Shown here piece after piece: positions 53,760 through 62,722 of a stretch of DNA of 64,000 nt. Made by a program: the position numbers and the translations under genes. The notes under the pieces were generated by a model. The model was not told where the DNA came from. It ran no database searches and worked only from the letters and a program-made list of their open reading frames with translations. Origin of the DNA: Chitinophaga eiseniae (lineage in GTDB: Bacteria; Bacteroidota; Bacteroidia; Chitinophagales; Chitinophagaceae). Location: positions 806,001-870,000 of the forward strand of contig NZ_FUWZ01000003.1 in NCBI RefSeq assembly GCF_900167135.1, written 5' to 3'. The first letter of the stretch is position 1. Each line of letters starts with the position of its first letter.

Positions 53760-54725
53760 TCAGTCATCTAAAAACCTTAATGTAGGTTTATCGACTCCGA
53801 ATTTCTCTATCACAATTGCCTTGAGACACCCAATAAACTCGTCAATATTGGCAAACTGCCTTACCATTTTTTTGAACTCTATCTTTTTATCCTGGTACAA
53901 GAAAAGCAATGCGGCTTTTGCGGTAACAATAGCCAGGTCGTCGACTGCCAGCAATTCACCCCAGCGCTTTTCTTTTCTTGGCCTTGCGCCCAGCTGAACG
54001 ATGTGTTCCATCCCGCTTTGAAAGGCTTCGGCCGGCGCACTGCCCCTTAAAGATTTCCTGGTAAAAAGTCTAGTATCAATAGCATCAGTACCAGCTATCA
54101 AATAAGCGATAAAGCGGGCATTTACATCTTCCTTGGGCATTGATTGATCAGCGCAAACATGATCCTTCATGTTACAATACGTTCTATGATGGTCAATAAA
54201 GCTCACATCTTGGGAAATATCCAGTGGTAAATCCCTGGAAAACATAAATTCAAGGCAGTATTTACCGTTCCAATAATGGCTATTACTTTCCGTATCATAA
54301 AACCAGGGACCGTCGCCTTGAGTAGGGTCATATGGTGTAAGGATGCTGTCAAAATCCTCGGAGGTAATTAGTATCCTACTGGCGTGCGGCGTATATTCTT
54401 TCATTACTTCTACCCAATAGTACTTCTTCCCGGCAACGAGTTCTGTAAAATCAAATTCAAAAGAGATATTCCCATAACGCGATCCGTTATACCACCTATT
54501 AGGCGAAAGCCAGACTACTAAAACCCTACTTGTATTTAGCTTGCTTTTATCGTAGATCAGTCCCTGTTTGATCTTTCCATCTTCTACTATTCTAACGGCG
54601 TTCCTAAGGTGAGCAACATGATAAACCTTCTCCAGGCTTTGGCAGTCTTCGTTTTGCCATCTTCCGTTCGGCACGGCGCCAATTTTGTATTTGTTCCATG
54701 GGGCGAGCGCTTTTCTTTCCATCAT
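53760..54725 (-). CDS. Possible ADP-ribosyltransferase-fold protein, defence-island type
   Basis: 321 residues. A conserved-looking N-terminal region has KVYHVAHLRNAVRIVEDGKI, then TSRVLVVWLSPNRWYNGSRY, YGNISFEFDF and KKYYWVEVM. A further segment is GKYCLEFMFSRDLPLD. The H-x-x-H, Y and E positions recall the active-site layout of DarT-like ADP-ribosyltransferases, but the match is weak and from memory. It lies alone in the cargo slot between mobB and mobC. If correct, it would modify DNA, RNA or protein. Otherwise it is an unrecognised family. Confidence 0.7.
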   Translation of the reverse strand: MMERKALAPWNKYKIGAVPNGRWQNEDCQSLEKVYHVAHLRNAVRIVEDGKIKQGLIYDKSKLNTSRVLVVWLSPNRWYNGSRYGNISFEFDFTELVAGKKYYWVEVMKEYTPHASRILITSEDFDSILTPYDPTQGDGPWFYDTESNSHYWNGKYCLEFMFSRDLPLDISQDVSFIDHHRTYCNMKDHVCADQSMPKEDVNARFIAYLIAGTDAIDTRLFTRKSLRGSAPAEAFQSGMEHIVQLGARPRKEKRWGELLAVDDLAIVTAKAALLFLYQDKKIEFKKMVRQFANIDEFIGCLKAIVIEKFGVDKPTLRFLDD

Positions 54726-55128
54726 AATTATCGAGATAGTTTAGCGTCAATACGGTTTGAGACCAGAACCGAACGTGAGTGGGCTAATAGCAACTAAAGG
54801 ATTACAACAAGCTCTTTCATAATGTAACATGTTAGGGATGGTTATTTTGGTAAGATAATAATGATACGCAAAGTAGAAATATTTTCCGCATAGCAAACAA
54901 ACCCACAACATAATATAATTATTTTATTCGTTGGGTTAATGGCCAGTTTCGGCATATTGCCACTGTTAGCATTGTTAACGAATACCAGTAATCAATAGCA
55001 GGCAAAGAAAACGATACTCCAGTCATTATCTCTAGTATCGGGCTGAAATAGCATTCAGCCCGCTCTTGAATTCAGTATTTTAAATTATCCCTAGAGGAAG
55101 GAAGCCTCCCAGGTGTCTACCGATACCC
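54726..55128. other. Intergenic region with one hairpin
   Basis: 403 bp. CGGGCTGAA and TTCAGCCCG form a perfect hairpin at 55039-55062, downstream of the 88-residue gene's stop on the minus strand, without a T-run. Nothing else seen. Confidence 0.4.
55039..55062 (-). terminator. Hairpin downstream of the two small mob-adjacent genes
   Basis: A 9-bp perfect stem with a 6-base loop. It lacks a U-run, so a terminator is only one possibility. Confidence 0.45.
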
Positions 55129-55395
55129 CTAACTGACTCCATCAGGACTCCCTCCGCAACGCATGTAGGCTTCATCAAAGCGGCGTAGGGCTTTCGCAAC
55201 GTTAATTTGATCCCGTGGAGTCCCTAGTCCGGGGAACTGCTCACTTCCAGTCGGATAGGCAGTTTTTGTTATCTTCAAACCGTTCAATTCATACGTTATC
55301 CGCATCCGAATTGATAAGTCAACATGGCTATGATCCAACATGGTCAATGTAACCAGTATACCGTCATCGGTGAATTCCCGAATTTTATTGCCCAT
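55129..55395 (-). CDS. Hypothetical protein
   Basis: 88 residues, beta-rich at the N terminus (GILVTLTMLDHSHVDLSIRM) with a more helical end. No family recognised. It overlaps the upstream 74-residue gene by 11 bp, indicating a two-gene operon. Confidence 0.6.
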   Translation of the reverse strand: MGNKIREFTDDGILVTLTMLDHSHVDLSIRMRITYELNGLKITKTAYPTGSEQFPGLGTPRDQINVAKALRRFDEAYMRCGGSPDGVS

Positions 55396-55609
55396 AGTAT
55401 CTGTTTTTCATTTCTTGAGCTCGTTGTCTTACTTCCTCCGGGAACTCAACGTCGTTTATTATTACATCTAAATCAGCTTGCGTTGCGGCACAGCTCGTGT
55501 CATTGATATCTCGGTTTAGGAGATCTCCAAAAACACCTTTCAGGAGTCGTAAACGGTAGTCTTCTTCGGATTCTCCTTCCAACCTTTCAAGTGACCTCGG
55601 TTTATACAT
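55385..55609 (-). CDS. Hypothetical protein
   Basis: 74 residues, helical and acidic, with ERLEGESEEDYRLRLLKGVF at the N terminus. No family recognised. It overlaps the following gene by 11 bp. The pair could be toxin-antitoxin-sized, but no toxin motif is visible. Confidence 0.6.
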   Translation of the reverse strand: MYKPRSLERLEGESEEDYRLRLLKGVFGDLLNRDINDTSCAATQADLDVIINDVEFPEEVRQRAQEMKNRYYGQ

Positions 55610-55755
55610 AAAATGAGGATTTAGTTCGTGATCAATAGAATTATGTAAGAAATTAATATCGCTGATCTTCTATAAACAATGAACTCAATACAAAGTGGTA
55701 TCTGTCTGAAAAAAAATGTCCCGGCGAATTAGTAAGGTAGATAATTTGATTTAGG

Positions 55756-57054
55756 CTACATCTCCGGCTTTTGTCTTCTGCGTTTCTTTTTCTTCATATT
55801 TCGGGAAAACTGAAGTTCCTCCATGCTTTCTGCCCCTGCTTCAGGAAGCCAGCCGCCCAGCCCTTCAATCAACTGCTCGAAGTCAATAATACCGGCGGGT
55901 ACCTCCTCCTGGAAAAATCCGAACGGGTCAGGGCTTTCTATGGGTCTAACAGGTTCGGGTGGCTGCCCGCCTGGAAGCAGTTCGTCTTTCCCGGAAGGTT
56001 GCTGCAGGGATGTATCTAGCCATAGCGTGTTAAACGTGTTGGCTGATAGTTCCTTACCGAGCTGGGAGCCGTTCCATACCATCCCATGTGTGTGATCAAC
56101 GAAGGTGATACCATAGATGCGCCCTTCGGCACTGCGGCGGATCACAGTATCGATTCCCTGGTCCTTCAGCTGCTGTTTGAACGTGGCCTCCGCTTTCGTG
56201 CTATGGAGGGCCACTTCAATGGTCCGCTTTGTTTCACTGCGCACATCGCTTTCTTTCATGTCCGCTTTTGAGCGGGTATAATGTACCTCCATATTAGCGT
56301 GGCCGGCTTTTTTACCAAATAACGACGCCTTAAAGGGATTGCTTACCTTATTTCCCTCCCCATCGAGGGCGATATAAACTAGTCCGCTTTTGACCTTGCC
56401 GGCCAATTCTCCTTTTACCTCTTCTGCGGTAATATTATACAGTGATAGCAATGCGTTGTAAGCTCCCAATCCTTGGAAGTGGTACCGCTCAGGGAGATAG
56501 CGGACCACAGCCGCGATCTGGCTTTTTATATCACCCTTCTGGTGATCCACGGACCGAAAGAGGCGGTCGTCGGTTTGCTGATGCTGCCCGGTAGCCGGCT
56601 GCAGTCCATACTGCTGTTCCAGCGAGCGGCAAATCTCCATAGACCGCCGCCGCTCGAAGGTGTCGGGAATCTTCTTCCCATGCTCGTCTACACAGACAGT
56701 AACAATGTGGCAGTGGGCGCGGTTGATATCGGTGTGCTTGAATACAACGAACGGCTGCTCGCCGTATCCCATATGCTGCATGTATTTTTGCGCCATTTCT
56801 ATAAATGCCTCGTCGCTGACCTTATCACGCGGGTCCGGATTCAGGGAGATATGAATAACTGGCTTTTCCGTTTTACGGTTAGCCAACAGGTACGGAGCAA
56901 AAGACCGTCTCAGCTGCGCAACAGAAAAACTGCCATCCAGGCTTTCCACCATTTTGCTTGTAAACAAAACAGTCCCGTTTTCCTGCTCGACCTTCCGCTG
57001 ATTGTATTCCAAGGCACCGGTAATATTCTCACCGTGTGCAATTTTCGCGATCAT
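55756..57054 (-). CDS. mobB: Relaxase MobB
   Basis: 432 residues, relaxase/mobilisation nuclease. The candidate nicking Tyr is Y17 in ALEYNQRKV. Motif VIHISLNPDP is at 66-75, and the HUH metal site is H107 with H114-C-H116 in KHTDINRAHCHIVTV. The C terminus is basic and variable. It would nick oriT and lead the strand into the recipient. Its start overlaps mobA by 4 bp. Confidence 0.95.
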   Translation of the reverse strand: MIAKIAHGENITGALEYNQRKVEQENGTVLFTSKMVESLDGSFSVAQLRRSFAPYLLANRKTEKPVIHISLNPDPRDKVSDEAFIEMAQKYMQHMGYGEQPFVVFKHTDINRAHCHIVTVCVDEHGKKIPDTFERRRSMEICRSLEQQYGLQPATGQHQQTDDRLFRSVDHQKGDIKSQIAAVVRYLPERYHFQGLGAYNALLSLYNITAEEVKGELAGKVKSGLVYIALDGEGNKVSNPFKASLFGKKAGHANMEVHYTRSKADMKESDVRSETKRTIEVALHSTKAEATFKQQLKDQGIDTVIRRSAEGRIYGITFVDHTHGMVWNGSQLGKELSANTFNTLWLDTSLQQPSGKDELLPGGQPPEPVRPIESPDPFGFFQEEVPAGIIDFEQLIEGLGGWLPEAGAESMEELQFSRNMKKKKRRRQKPEM

Positions 57055-57491
57055 GGCTGGCCGGTTTGATTGAGGTATTTCGCTTCAAATTCGCCCGTCA
57101 ATTCGATGATCTGTCGGCATAAGGCGGCCATTTCCGCCGTTAGCTTTTCCAGTTTGAATAGAAACGCAGCGGCTTTTTTCTGCGAAAAATTGCGGTAGAG
57201 GATCTTTACGACTTGGTTGTAATTCACGCCAACGGAGCGGAACTGGCTGTATAGATTGGTAAGCCGCATGTAATAGTCCATTACCGCCTTATCTATTTTC
57301 ACCGTCTTAACCGTCTTCTGGAAAACGCAGGCAGTGATAAAATGTGCCTTCACACGCATACCGGACTCGGCAAATAGATGGAGGAAACGGATGTTTTCTT
57401 CCGCCGTCAGGCTGATGGAATACCGGATCACTGCCGGGTTTGTTTTTGGCGGGCGCCCCCCGTTGTTGGTTCGCTTCTTCTGCTCTTCCAT
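57051..57491 (-). CDS. mobA: Mobilisation accessory protein MobA
   Basis: 146 residues, basic N terminus, with a ribbon-helix-helix-like segment (VIRYSISLTAEENIRFL) and a helical C terminus. Known relatives bind oriT and help the relaxase. It is first in the mobA-mobB operon and borders the hairpin-rich region on the right. Confidence 0.85.
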   Translation of the reverse strand: MEEQKKRTNNGGRPPKTNPAVIRYSISLTAEENIRFLHLFAESGMRVKAHFITACVFQKTVKTVKIDKAVMDYYMRLTNLYSQFRSVGVNYNQVVKILYRNFSQKKAAAFLFKLEKLTAEMAALCRQIIELTGEFEAKYLNQTGQP

Positions 57492-58202
57492 GATGATTTG
57501 ATTTTATGTTGAGAAAACCCCGACTTCGGAGGGTGTTTTCCGCTCCCGGCAGGGCAAGTGGTTTTGAGCAGCGGAGAGGGTTCGCAGCTGCTCAAAACAC
57601 AACTTGCTCCTTTCGGGTGAAAGGAAAATCCGTCCTGCGGACGGATTCGGTCTAGCGGTAGTAACGGCCCGAAGGCCGTTCTCAGTGTTGTGTGTCCGAC
57701 CAGACACGCAACATTGCCTGGTCGGGGCTTCCATGCAAAATAAAGCCCTTCATACAGAAGGCAGGCCACCCTTACCAATGCCATAAACTGCCGTCGGCTG
57801 CCAAGTTCAACCACATTCATTTTCCACGACATTTTGTAAACAACTTTGCCCTTGTAAGCACGCCTGATTGCGTGATTGCCGGCCGGCTGGAAATCCAACA
57901 TTTAGGAATGCGATACAACTTGACCGTTGGACGCCCTGCCTGCTGGCAGGCAAGCATGAAGCCAGTACGGCAGGATTGCCGGAATACGGGCGATCAAGAC
58001 ATAGCGCTGTCTGGACAGCCCGAAGGCATAAAGGCTATCCGGATAAAAAGATACCCTGCCTGATATCCAGCAAAACAAGCAGCGAGCCGGCAGGCTATAC
58101 GTACGGCTATCCTGATGATCATTCATCAAGACTGCGCGCCGCAAGCCGGTAACGCCCGACGGATTGCAGGAAGCATACGAGACACCTTTTAAATCACAAA
58201 TA
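57492..58202. other. Candidate origin of transfer region (oriT)
   Basis: 711 bp without a convincing gene, between divergent mobA and traA. Hairpins include GTTTTGAGCAGC/GCTGCTCAAAAC with extended GCAAGT/ACTTGC arms (57554-57607), AATCCGTCC/GGACGGATT (57627-57647), AACGGCC/GGCCGTT (57663-57680) and CCGACCAG/CTGGTCGG (57696-57725). Dense inverted repeats beside relaxase genes are typical of oriT. No nick site was assigned. Confidence 0.65.
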
Positions 58203-58970
58203 ATGAACGCATCCCAAAAAACAAAACTTATCGCCATTTCGACGCAAAAGGGCGGCCCTGGCAAAACGACGCTTACGGCGATGGCCTGCAGCGAAATGCA
58301 TTATCGTTTAGGCTACAACGTAGCTGCTTTCGATTGCGACTATCCGCAGCTCAGCCTTTCCAGAATGCGGGAAAGGGACCTGAAGGCAGTAATGCATAAT
58401 GAAGTTTATAAGAAGCTGGCCCATCATCAATTCACCAGCCTGAACAAAAAAGCTTACCCGATTATCCCGTGCCGGGCAACTGATGTGCTACAGGAGGCAG
58501 AGAAGCTGATCGCGACTTCCGCCGTACCGCCCGATGCGATCTTCTTCGACCTGCCGGGTACAGTTAATACGCCAGGAGTGCTGACGACGCTGGCCGGCGT
58601 CCATCACATCTTTGCACCGATCACCGCGGACCGTGTGGTTGTCGAAAGTACCCTGGGCTTCATCGATGTATTAGTAAACGTGCTGATGAAAAAAGGGAAC
58701 ACCAATATTGAAACGATCCACCTGTTCTGGAACCAGGTCGATGGCCGTGAAAAATCATCACTTTACCAGGCGTACGAAAGCGTTATTTCGGAACTGGGCT
58801 TGTCACTGATGGAATCTTTTATTACGGATAGTAAACGTTTCCGTAAGGAGGTCGAAGATTCTGCCAGGACCGTTTTTCGTTCCACTTTACTGCCGGCCAA
58901 TACGCGGCTGATGAAAGGATGTAAGTTGGATTTGTTTATAACAGAACTTTTAAAGGTCGCAAAATTCTAA
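58203..58970 (+). CDS. traA: ParA-family ATPase (TraA)
   Basis: Started at 58203 (MNASQKTKLI). The deviant Walker A is KGGPGKTT at 16-23, Walker A'-like FDCDYPQLSL follows, and FFDLPGT is the Walker B region. First gene of the tra operon; ParA proteins at this place in Bacteroidota ICEs are called TraA. The role in transfer is not well defined, perhaps positioning DNA or the complex. Confidence 0.93.
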   Translation: MNASQKTKLIAISTQKGGPGKTTLTAMACSEMHYRLGYNVAAFDCDYPQLSLSRMRERDLKAVMHNEVYKKLAHHQFTSLNKKAYPIIPCRATDVLQEAEKLIATSAVPPDAIFFDLPGTVNTPGVLTTLAGVHHIFAPITADRVVVESTLGFIDVLVNVLMKKGNTNIETIHLFWNQVDGREKSSLYQAYESVISELGLSLMESFITDSKRFRKEVEDSARTVFRSTLLPANTRLMKGCKLDLFITELLKVAKF

Positions 58971-58975
58971 TAGTA

Positions 58976-59383
58976 ATGGATACTAGAAATAGTAAGAAAA
59001 CCAACATTGACGAGGCGCACCTCATGTCCCTTATGGCAGGAGAGGCAAAGCCGGTCGATGCTCCGGAGGCAAAAGCGCCTGAGCCTGTAGCTGAATTGCG
59101 GGCGACCATGCCAAAACCTGCCGAACGGGGAAAGGGGAAAAGAATGTTGGAGGGGAACTATGGCGACCGCTTCCTGCAGCACCATACGATGACAAAGCGT
59201 GGAGAAAAAAGCATCTATATCCGGCAGGAGTACCATGAACGCTTATGCCGGATAGTCCAGGTAATCGGCGGAGACCGGATTCCGCTTTATGCCTTCCTGG
59301 ATAATATACTTCAGCACCACTTCGAGATCTTTGAGAAGGCTATTCTACAAGACTTCGACAACCATACTAAACCTCTATTTTAA
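58976..59383 (+). CDS. DUF3408 protein (TraB-like)
   Basis: 135 residues. The disordered, acidic/Pro N-terminal half is followed by a C-terminal ribbon-helix-helix-like domain with KRGEKSIYIRQEYHERLCRI and IPLYAFLDNILQHH. DUF3408 proteins occupy this place after the ParA gene in Bacteroidota ICEs and probably bind DNA. The gene starts 5 bp after traA. Confidence 0.88.
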   Translation: MDTRNSKKTNIDEAHLMSLMAGEAKPVDAPEAKAPEPVAELRATMPKPAERGKGKRMLEGNYGDRFLQHHTMTKRGEKSIYIRQEYHERLCRIVQVIGGDRIPLYAFLDNILQHHFEIFEKAILQDFDNHTKPLF

Positions 59384-59387
59384 ATTT

Positions 59388-60032
59388 ATGCTTATGATCC
59401 TGGAAATCTTGATCCTCCTTTGCCTGCTGGTCGTGATATTCTTACTCCTGCAGGATAGAGTAACAACGTTAAAGACTGGGAGGCAAAGTGAACCGGCCGC
59501 GTATCAGCAACCGCCGCTGCCTGATATCATGGGCACAGCCAAGGTAGCGAACCGACAGGAGCCGCCTAATGAAGCCATTCAAAGACAATCTGAAATTCCC
59601 TCGCGTGACACGGCTACATTCGATACAGATCCAAATGAGGATTATTTCGTGGATGTAGTTCCGCAGGAAGAGTTGGACGAAATTTTCGGACCGGAAGTAG
59701 ACCTTGATGAGGAAGAAGCTGAGTGGAGATTGGATGTTCAGCCGGAAGGCCAGGACGGCCTAGCCACGGGGGTTACCTTTGAAGAGTTAAGCCTGTTGGG
59801 ATCGGTGCTCCGGCAGCAGTCATCCAGTTCAGCCAGGGAAGAACAAGTCGCTGGGATTGCTTACCGGATACAGGGGACCGATCTGTTAGCCCTGATGGTG
59901 GAATCCATCGACAATGCTTCTGAAAGGATAGCCGAGATGCTGGATAAGCACCTGGCGCAGGAAACAGATTCCAGTTCTTCCATTATGCGGAGTTACGATA
60001 GTAACGCCTTCGATATCAATAATTTTATTTAA
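59388..60032 (+). CDS. TraD-like conjugation protein
   Basis: Started at 59388 (MLMILEILILLCLLVVIFLLLQ). One N-terminal membrane helix, a long acidic linker and a C-terminal domain beginning LATGVTFEELSLLGSVLR. The pattern matches the TraD-type protein of Bacteroidota tra operons. Its channel role is unknown. It begins 4 bp after the DUF3408 gene. Confidence 0.78.
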   Translation: MLMILEILILLCLLVVIFLLLQDRVTTLKTGRQSEPAAYQQPPLPDIMGTAKVANRQEPPNEAIQRQSEIPSRDTATFDTDPNEDYFVDVVPQEELDEIFGPEVDLDEEEAEWRLDVQPEGQDGLATGVTFEELSLLGSVLRQQSSSSAREEQVAGIAYRIQGTDLLALMVESIDNASERIAEMLDKHLAQETDSSSSIMRSYDSNAFDINNFI

Positions 60033-60071
60033 CAATTTATCTGGTTTAGATCAGACAAATACGAGCGAACA

Positions 60072-60911
60072 ATGGATATGAATTTGCCGGTAAGGCAGTT
60101 TGGCGGAACCGAGTTTGTGCTCAATACAGACAAGATGCTGTTTTTTGAAAAGCAGGCACCTGAAAATAAAATATTTATTGCAGATATAGAGGATACCGGG
60201 AACGGCTATAGCTTCGACTACTGTAAAGTGGAAAAATATATAGCTAACCCTTTCATGGACTCGGGGCATGTAGTACGTGTCGAGCTGCCGCCATTGGTAA
60301 TTATGGACGCTGCAGGGATGGCAAGAAAATACGGCCTTACAATTCAGGAAATCAAAGGGAAAAGTGATTTTGAGGTCATGGTCGATCAGGAAGCGTTCCG
60401 GAAAAGGCTTGCGGGTCAACTCCCAACCATTGATATTTGTGGCAACACATTTCGGATTCATGCCGACGAAGGCCGTTTGTCGTTGAAAGGAGCCTCTGAC
60501 AAACATGATATCTGCTTTAGAGGTATCAATTTCGCGCAATACTTCAGTCAGCGTGCCGATTGTTGGATCATTCCTTTCAATCCTGTCACGCGTACCTTTC
60601 AAGGTTTGGATTTTCGAAATATGATTGCCTACCCAAAAGATCTGAAGGCTGCTATGATTCCAAGCCTGGAAAAGCTTGATCCGTTCGGATACTGGGTAGA
60701 TCGGCGCTTAGGGCCTATGACTTTCTTAAAAGTGCATAACGTTAAAATGCACTCTACTGCTAATGAAATCAGCTGGAAGCAAACCAGTCTTGAAGGGCTG
60801 ATCAAACGCAATATTGCCAGGATAAAAAAGGAGCATCGCCAAAACGTTCATGGCAAAGAGAAAACACCACTTCACTCAAAGCCTAAGGTCAGGCATGGAC
60901 GCAGTTTGTAG
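60072..60911 (+). CDS. Unknown protein with two LPxxxxxGxxF domains
   Basis: 279 residues. Two repeats start LPVRQFGGTEFVLNTDKM (about residue 5) and LPTIDICGNTFRIHADEG (about residue 117), each followed by similar beta/alpha segments. The C terminus is basic. A related pattern occurs in the 63061-63687 protein. I do not know the family. It lies between traD and the inserted PIN gene, on the tra-operon strand. Confidence 0.7.
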   Translation: MDMNLPVRQFGGTEFVLNTDKMLFFEKQAPENKIFIADIEDTGNGYSFDYCKVEKYIANPFMDSGHVVRVELPPLVIMDAAGMARKYGLTIQEIKGKSDFEVMVDQEAFRKRLAGQLPTIDICGNTFRIHADEGRLSLKGASDKHDICFRGINFAQYFSQRADCWIIPFNPVTRTFQGLDFRNMIAYPKDLKAAMIPSLEKLDPFGYWVDRRLGPMTFLKVHNVKMHSTANEISWKQTSLEGLIKRNIARIKKEHRQNVHGKEKTPLHSKPKVRHGRSL

Positions 60912-60994
60912 CCCGTGGGGGATATAGCAAGTCCGACATTGGTTGTAGCCGTCGGAGGCATTCCGGACATCGAATTCTTCAGCTTTTTATAATC

Positions 60995-62164
60995 CTATTT
61001 TTCACCGTAGGCGTACTCCTGTTCACAATTAGCACAAAGATTTTCTACCATGTCTTCGGGGGCGAAATTGTCTCCGCATCTTGCGCAAGAAATCTTAACC
61101 TCGGGAATCGTGTATTCCAAGCTTACTATTTGACCTTTTTCACATTCACGATGTATAACGTACAAGAGACCGCACCCTTCGCATTCTTTCGACTTTTCAT
61201 ACTCTTCATCCCTTACAATATTGACAGTACCACAGTCCACGCACTTAAAGTGTAAAGTGCTGCACCAATCACATTCTCCAGCCGCGATCTTATTTTCTTT
61301 ACCACGTTCGTCTGTAAGATCTTTGGGCGCCCCGTAGTATACTTCACTCAATCTTTCAAGATCCTCACAGCAGAGTTGGCAAAACTCTATGTCGTCATCT
61401 GACTCCGGCTGCTCTTGCCAATACCTGATCAATTTTAGTTCCTCTTTGGATACGATATCGTTCTTTATGGTCTTTAGTGCTTCACCCACGGTTTTGTAAT
61501 ACTGGCAGACCGCATCGTTAAACTCGCTTATTAAATCCTGATGAAGTGTTTTCTCGCCGTTGCTTTTCTCGCAAAAGTCCTCTGTGTTATAGGAAATAAA
61601 GAAAGCATTCTTTATAGCATTTTCTTTTACATAATCCAGGAGGGTAAAGATGATTAATGCGTCGGCATAGCTATTCTTATTTTTGAACGGCGCTTTCTTC
61701 GCTAAAGCAAATTGACCACACTTCACATGTATTTTGTCCTTAGCGGAGATTACTGTCGACTTTTGTTTCAGCAAATTCTCAATTAGCTGTATATTACTAT
61801 TGACCGCATTGTCGATATCATTTTTCTTCTTTTGAAAGCTATCAATAACATCATCAAAGAAGGGTCGATCATTGTTTTCCTCCAGTAAGAAACTGAGGGA
61901 ATCGCTTTCCTGCTTGGCACCAAATAGCTTTTTTATTTTCTCCAAGGAGTCATGCACTTCCTGAACATGTTTTCTAGCGCCTTTCCTAACGGTCTTATCC
62001 TTATGGTCATCCCACTCTGCTAATATAGTTTCCGGTACAAGAATGATAATATTCCCTTTGTCTACTTCTTCATTTATATAGTGAAGTAGCCTGGCCGGTT
62101 CAGTCCCGTTGGCAAGATATATCCAGGTATTGGTGTCTAAGGTAATGTAGTGCATCGTAGGCAT
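60995..62164 (-). CDS. PIN-domain nuclease fused to zinc ribbons, inserted in the tra operon
   Basis: 389 residues from ATG 62164 (a TTG further upstream is less likely). The N-terminal PIN-like region has ITLDTNTWIYL, VPETILAEWDDH and a later SYADALIIFTLLDY carrying a further acidic residue. Zinc-binding motifs follow in the C-terminal part: CQLCCEDL, CDWCSTLHFKCVDCG, CEGCGLLYVIHREC and CARCGD/CANCEQ. It points opposite to tra and interrupts the operon. The combination suggests an RNA-cutting cargo or defence effector; no antitoxin is adjacent. Confidence 0.8.
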   Translation of the reverse strand: MPTMHYITLDTNTWIYLANGTEPARLLHYINEEVDKGNIIILVPETILAEWDDHKDKTVRKGARKHVQEVHDSLEKIKKLFGAKQESDSLSFLLEENNDRPFFDDVIDSFQKKKNDIDNAVNSNIQLIENLLKQKSTVISAKDKIHVKCGQFALAKKAPFKNKNSYADALIIFTLLDYVKENAIKNAFFISYNTEDFCEKSNGEKTLHQDLISEFNDAVCQYYKTVGEALKTIKNDIVSKEELKLIRYWQEQPESDDDIEFCQLCCEDLERLSEVYYGAPKDLTDERGKENKIAAGECDWCSTLHFKCVDCGTVNIVRDEEYEKSKECEGCGLLYVIHRECEKGQIVSLEYTIPEVKISCARCGDNFAPEDMVENLCANCEQEYAYGEK

Positions 62165-62408
62165 TTCTTCTTCTAATATAGCACTTATAAATTGAAACGG
62201 TGCTTTCAATCAACCTTAAATATAGTAATCAAAGTCGTCCTGTTTTCATTTAAGGTAGTCCGTCACAGGTGGGCATCCGCTTTTACACGACCTCTCGCTG
62301 CCAAACAATTCCTCTGAGCGACACTTCCCTGTAGAGCCTCCCTTTCCACTGCACATTTGCTGCGAAACCCCGCACTGTCGGGCATTACGCAACAAACAAT
62401 CGCTAAAC

Positions 62409-62714
62409 ATGGAAAGAAAGAAAAAGAAAATCTTACTCACCGGCGCGCTGCTGGCGTGGACAGCAGGAGCATACGCGCAAGGTAACGGCGCCGCCGGTAT
62501 TAATGAAGCTACTCAAATGGTCACCTCCTACTTTGATCCTGCCACCAAGCTCATTTATGCCGTGGGCGCGGTTGTCGGATTAATTGGTGGTGTAAAGGTG
62601 TACAACAAATTCAGCAGCGGCGACCCCGATACCGGAAAAACGGCCGCCTCCTGGTTCGGCGCCTGTATCTTCCTGATCGTTGCCGCTACCATCCTCCGTT
62701 CATTCTTCCTCTAA
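62409..62714 (+). CDS. traE: TraE (DUF4134)
   Basis: 101 residues, N-terminal signal-like helix, then a VirB2-like hydrophobic pair of helices (LIYAVGAVVGLIGGVKVY; ASWFGACIFLIVAATILRSF). Known as DUF4134/TraE, probably the pilin or channel subunit. Its promoter must lie in the 199-bp gap after the PIN gene, or it reads through from the operon. Confidence 0.92.
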   Translation: MERKKKKILLTGALLAWTAGAYAQGNGAAGINEATQMVTSYFDPATKLIYAVGAVVGLIGGVKVYNKFSSGDPDTGKTAASWFGACIFLIVAATILRSFFL

Positions 62715-62722
62715 GCGCAGCT

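Noticed and set aside
57504-58063. Several frames of 60-157 codons in the mobA-traA gap
   Set aside because: They run through inverted repeats of the oriT candidate in both directions, with low-complexity GC-rich products.
62246-62440. 64-codon minus-strand frame before traE
   Set aside because: It overlaps the traE start on the other strand and has a Cys/Ser-rich random composition.
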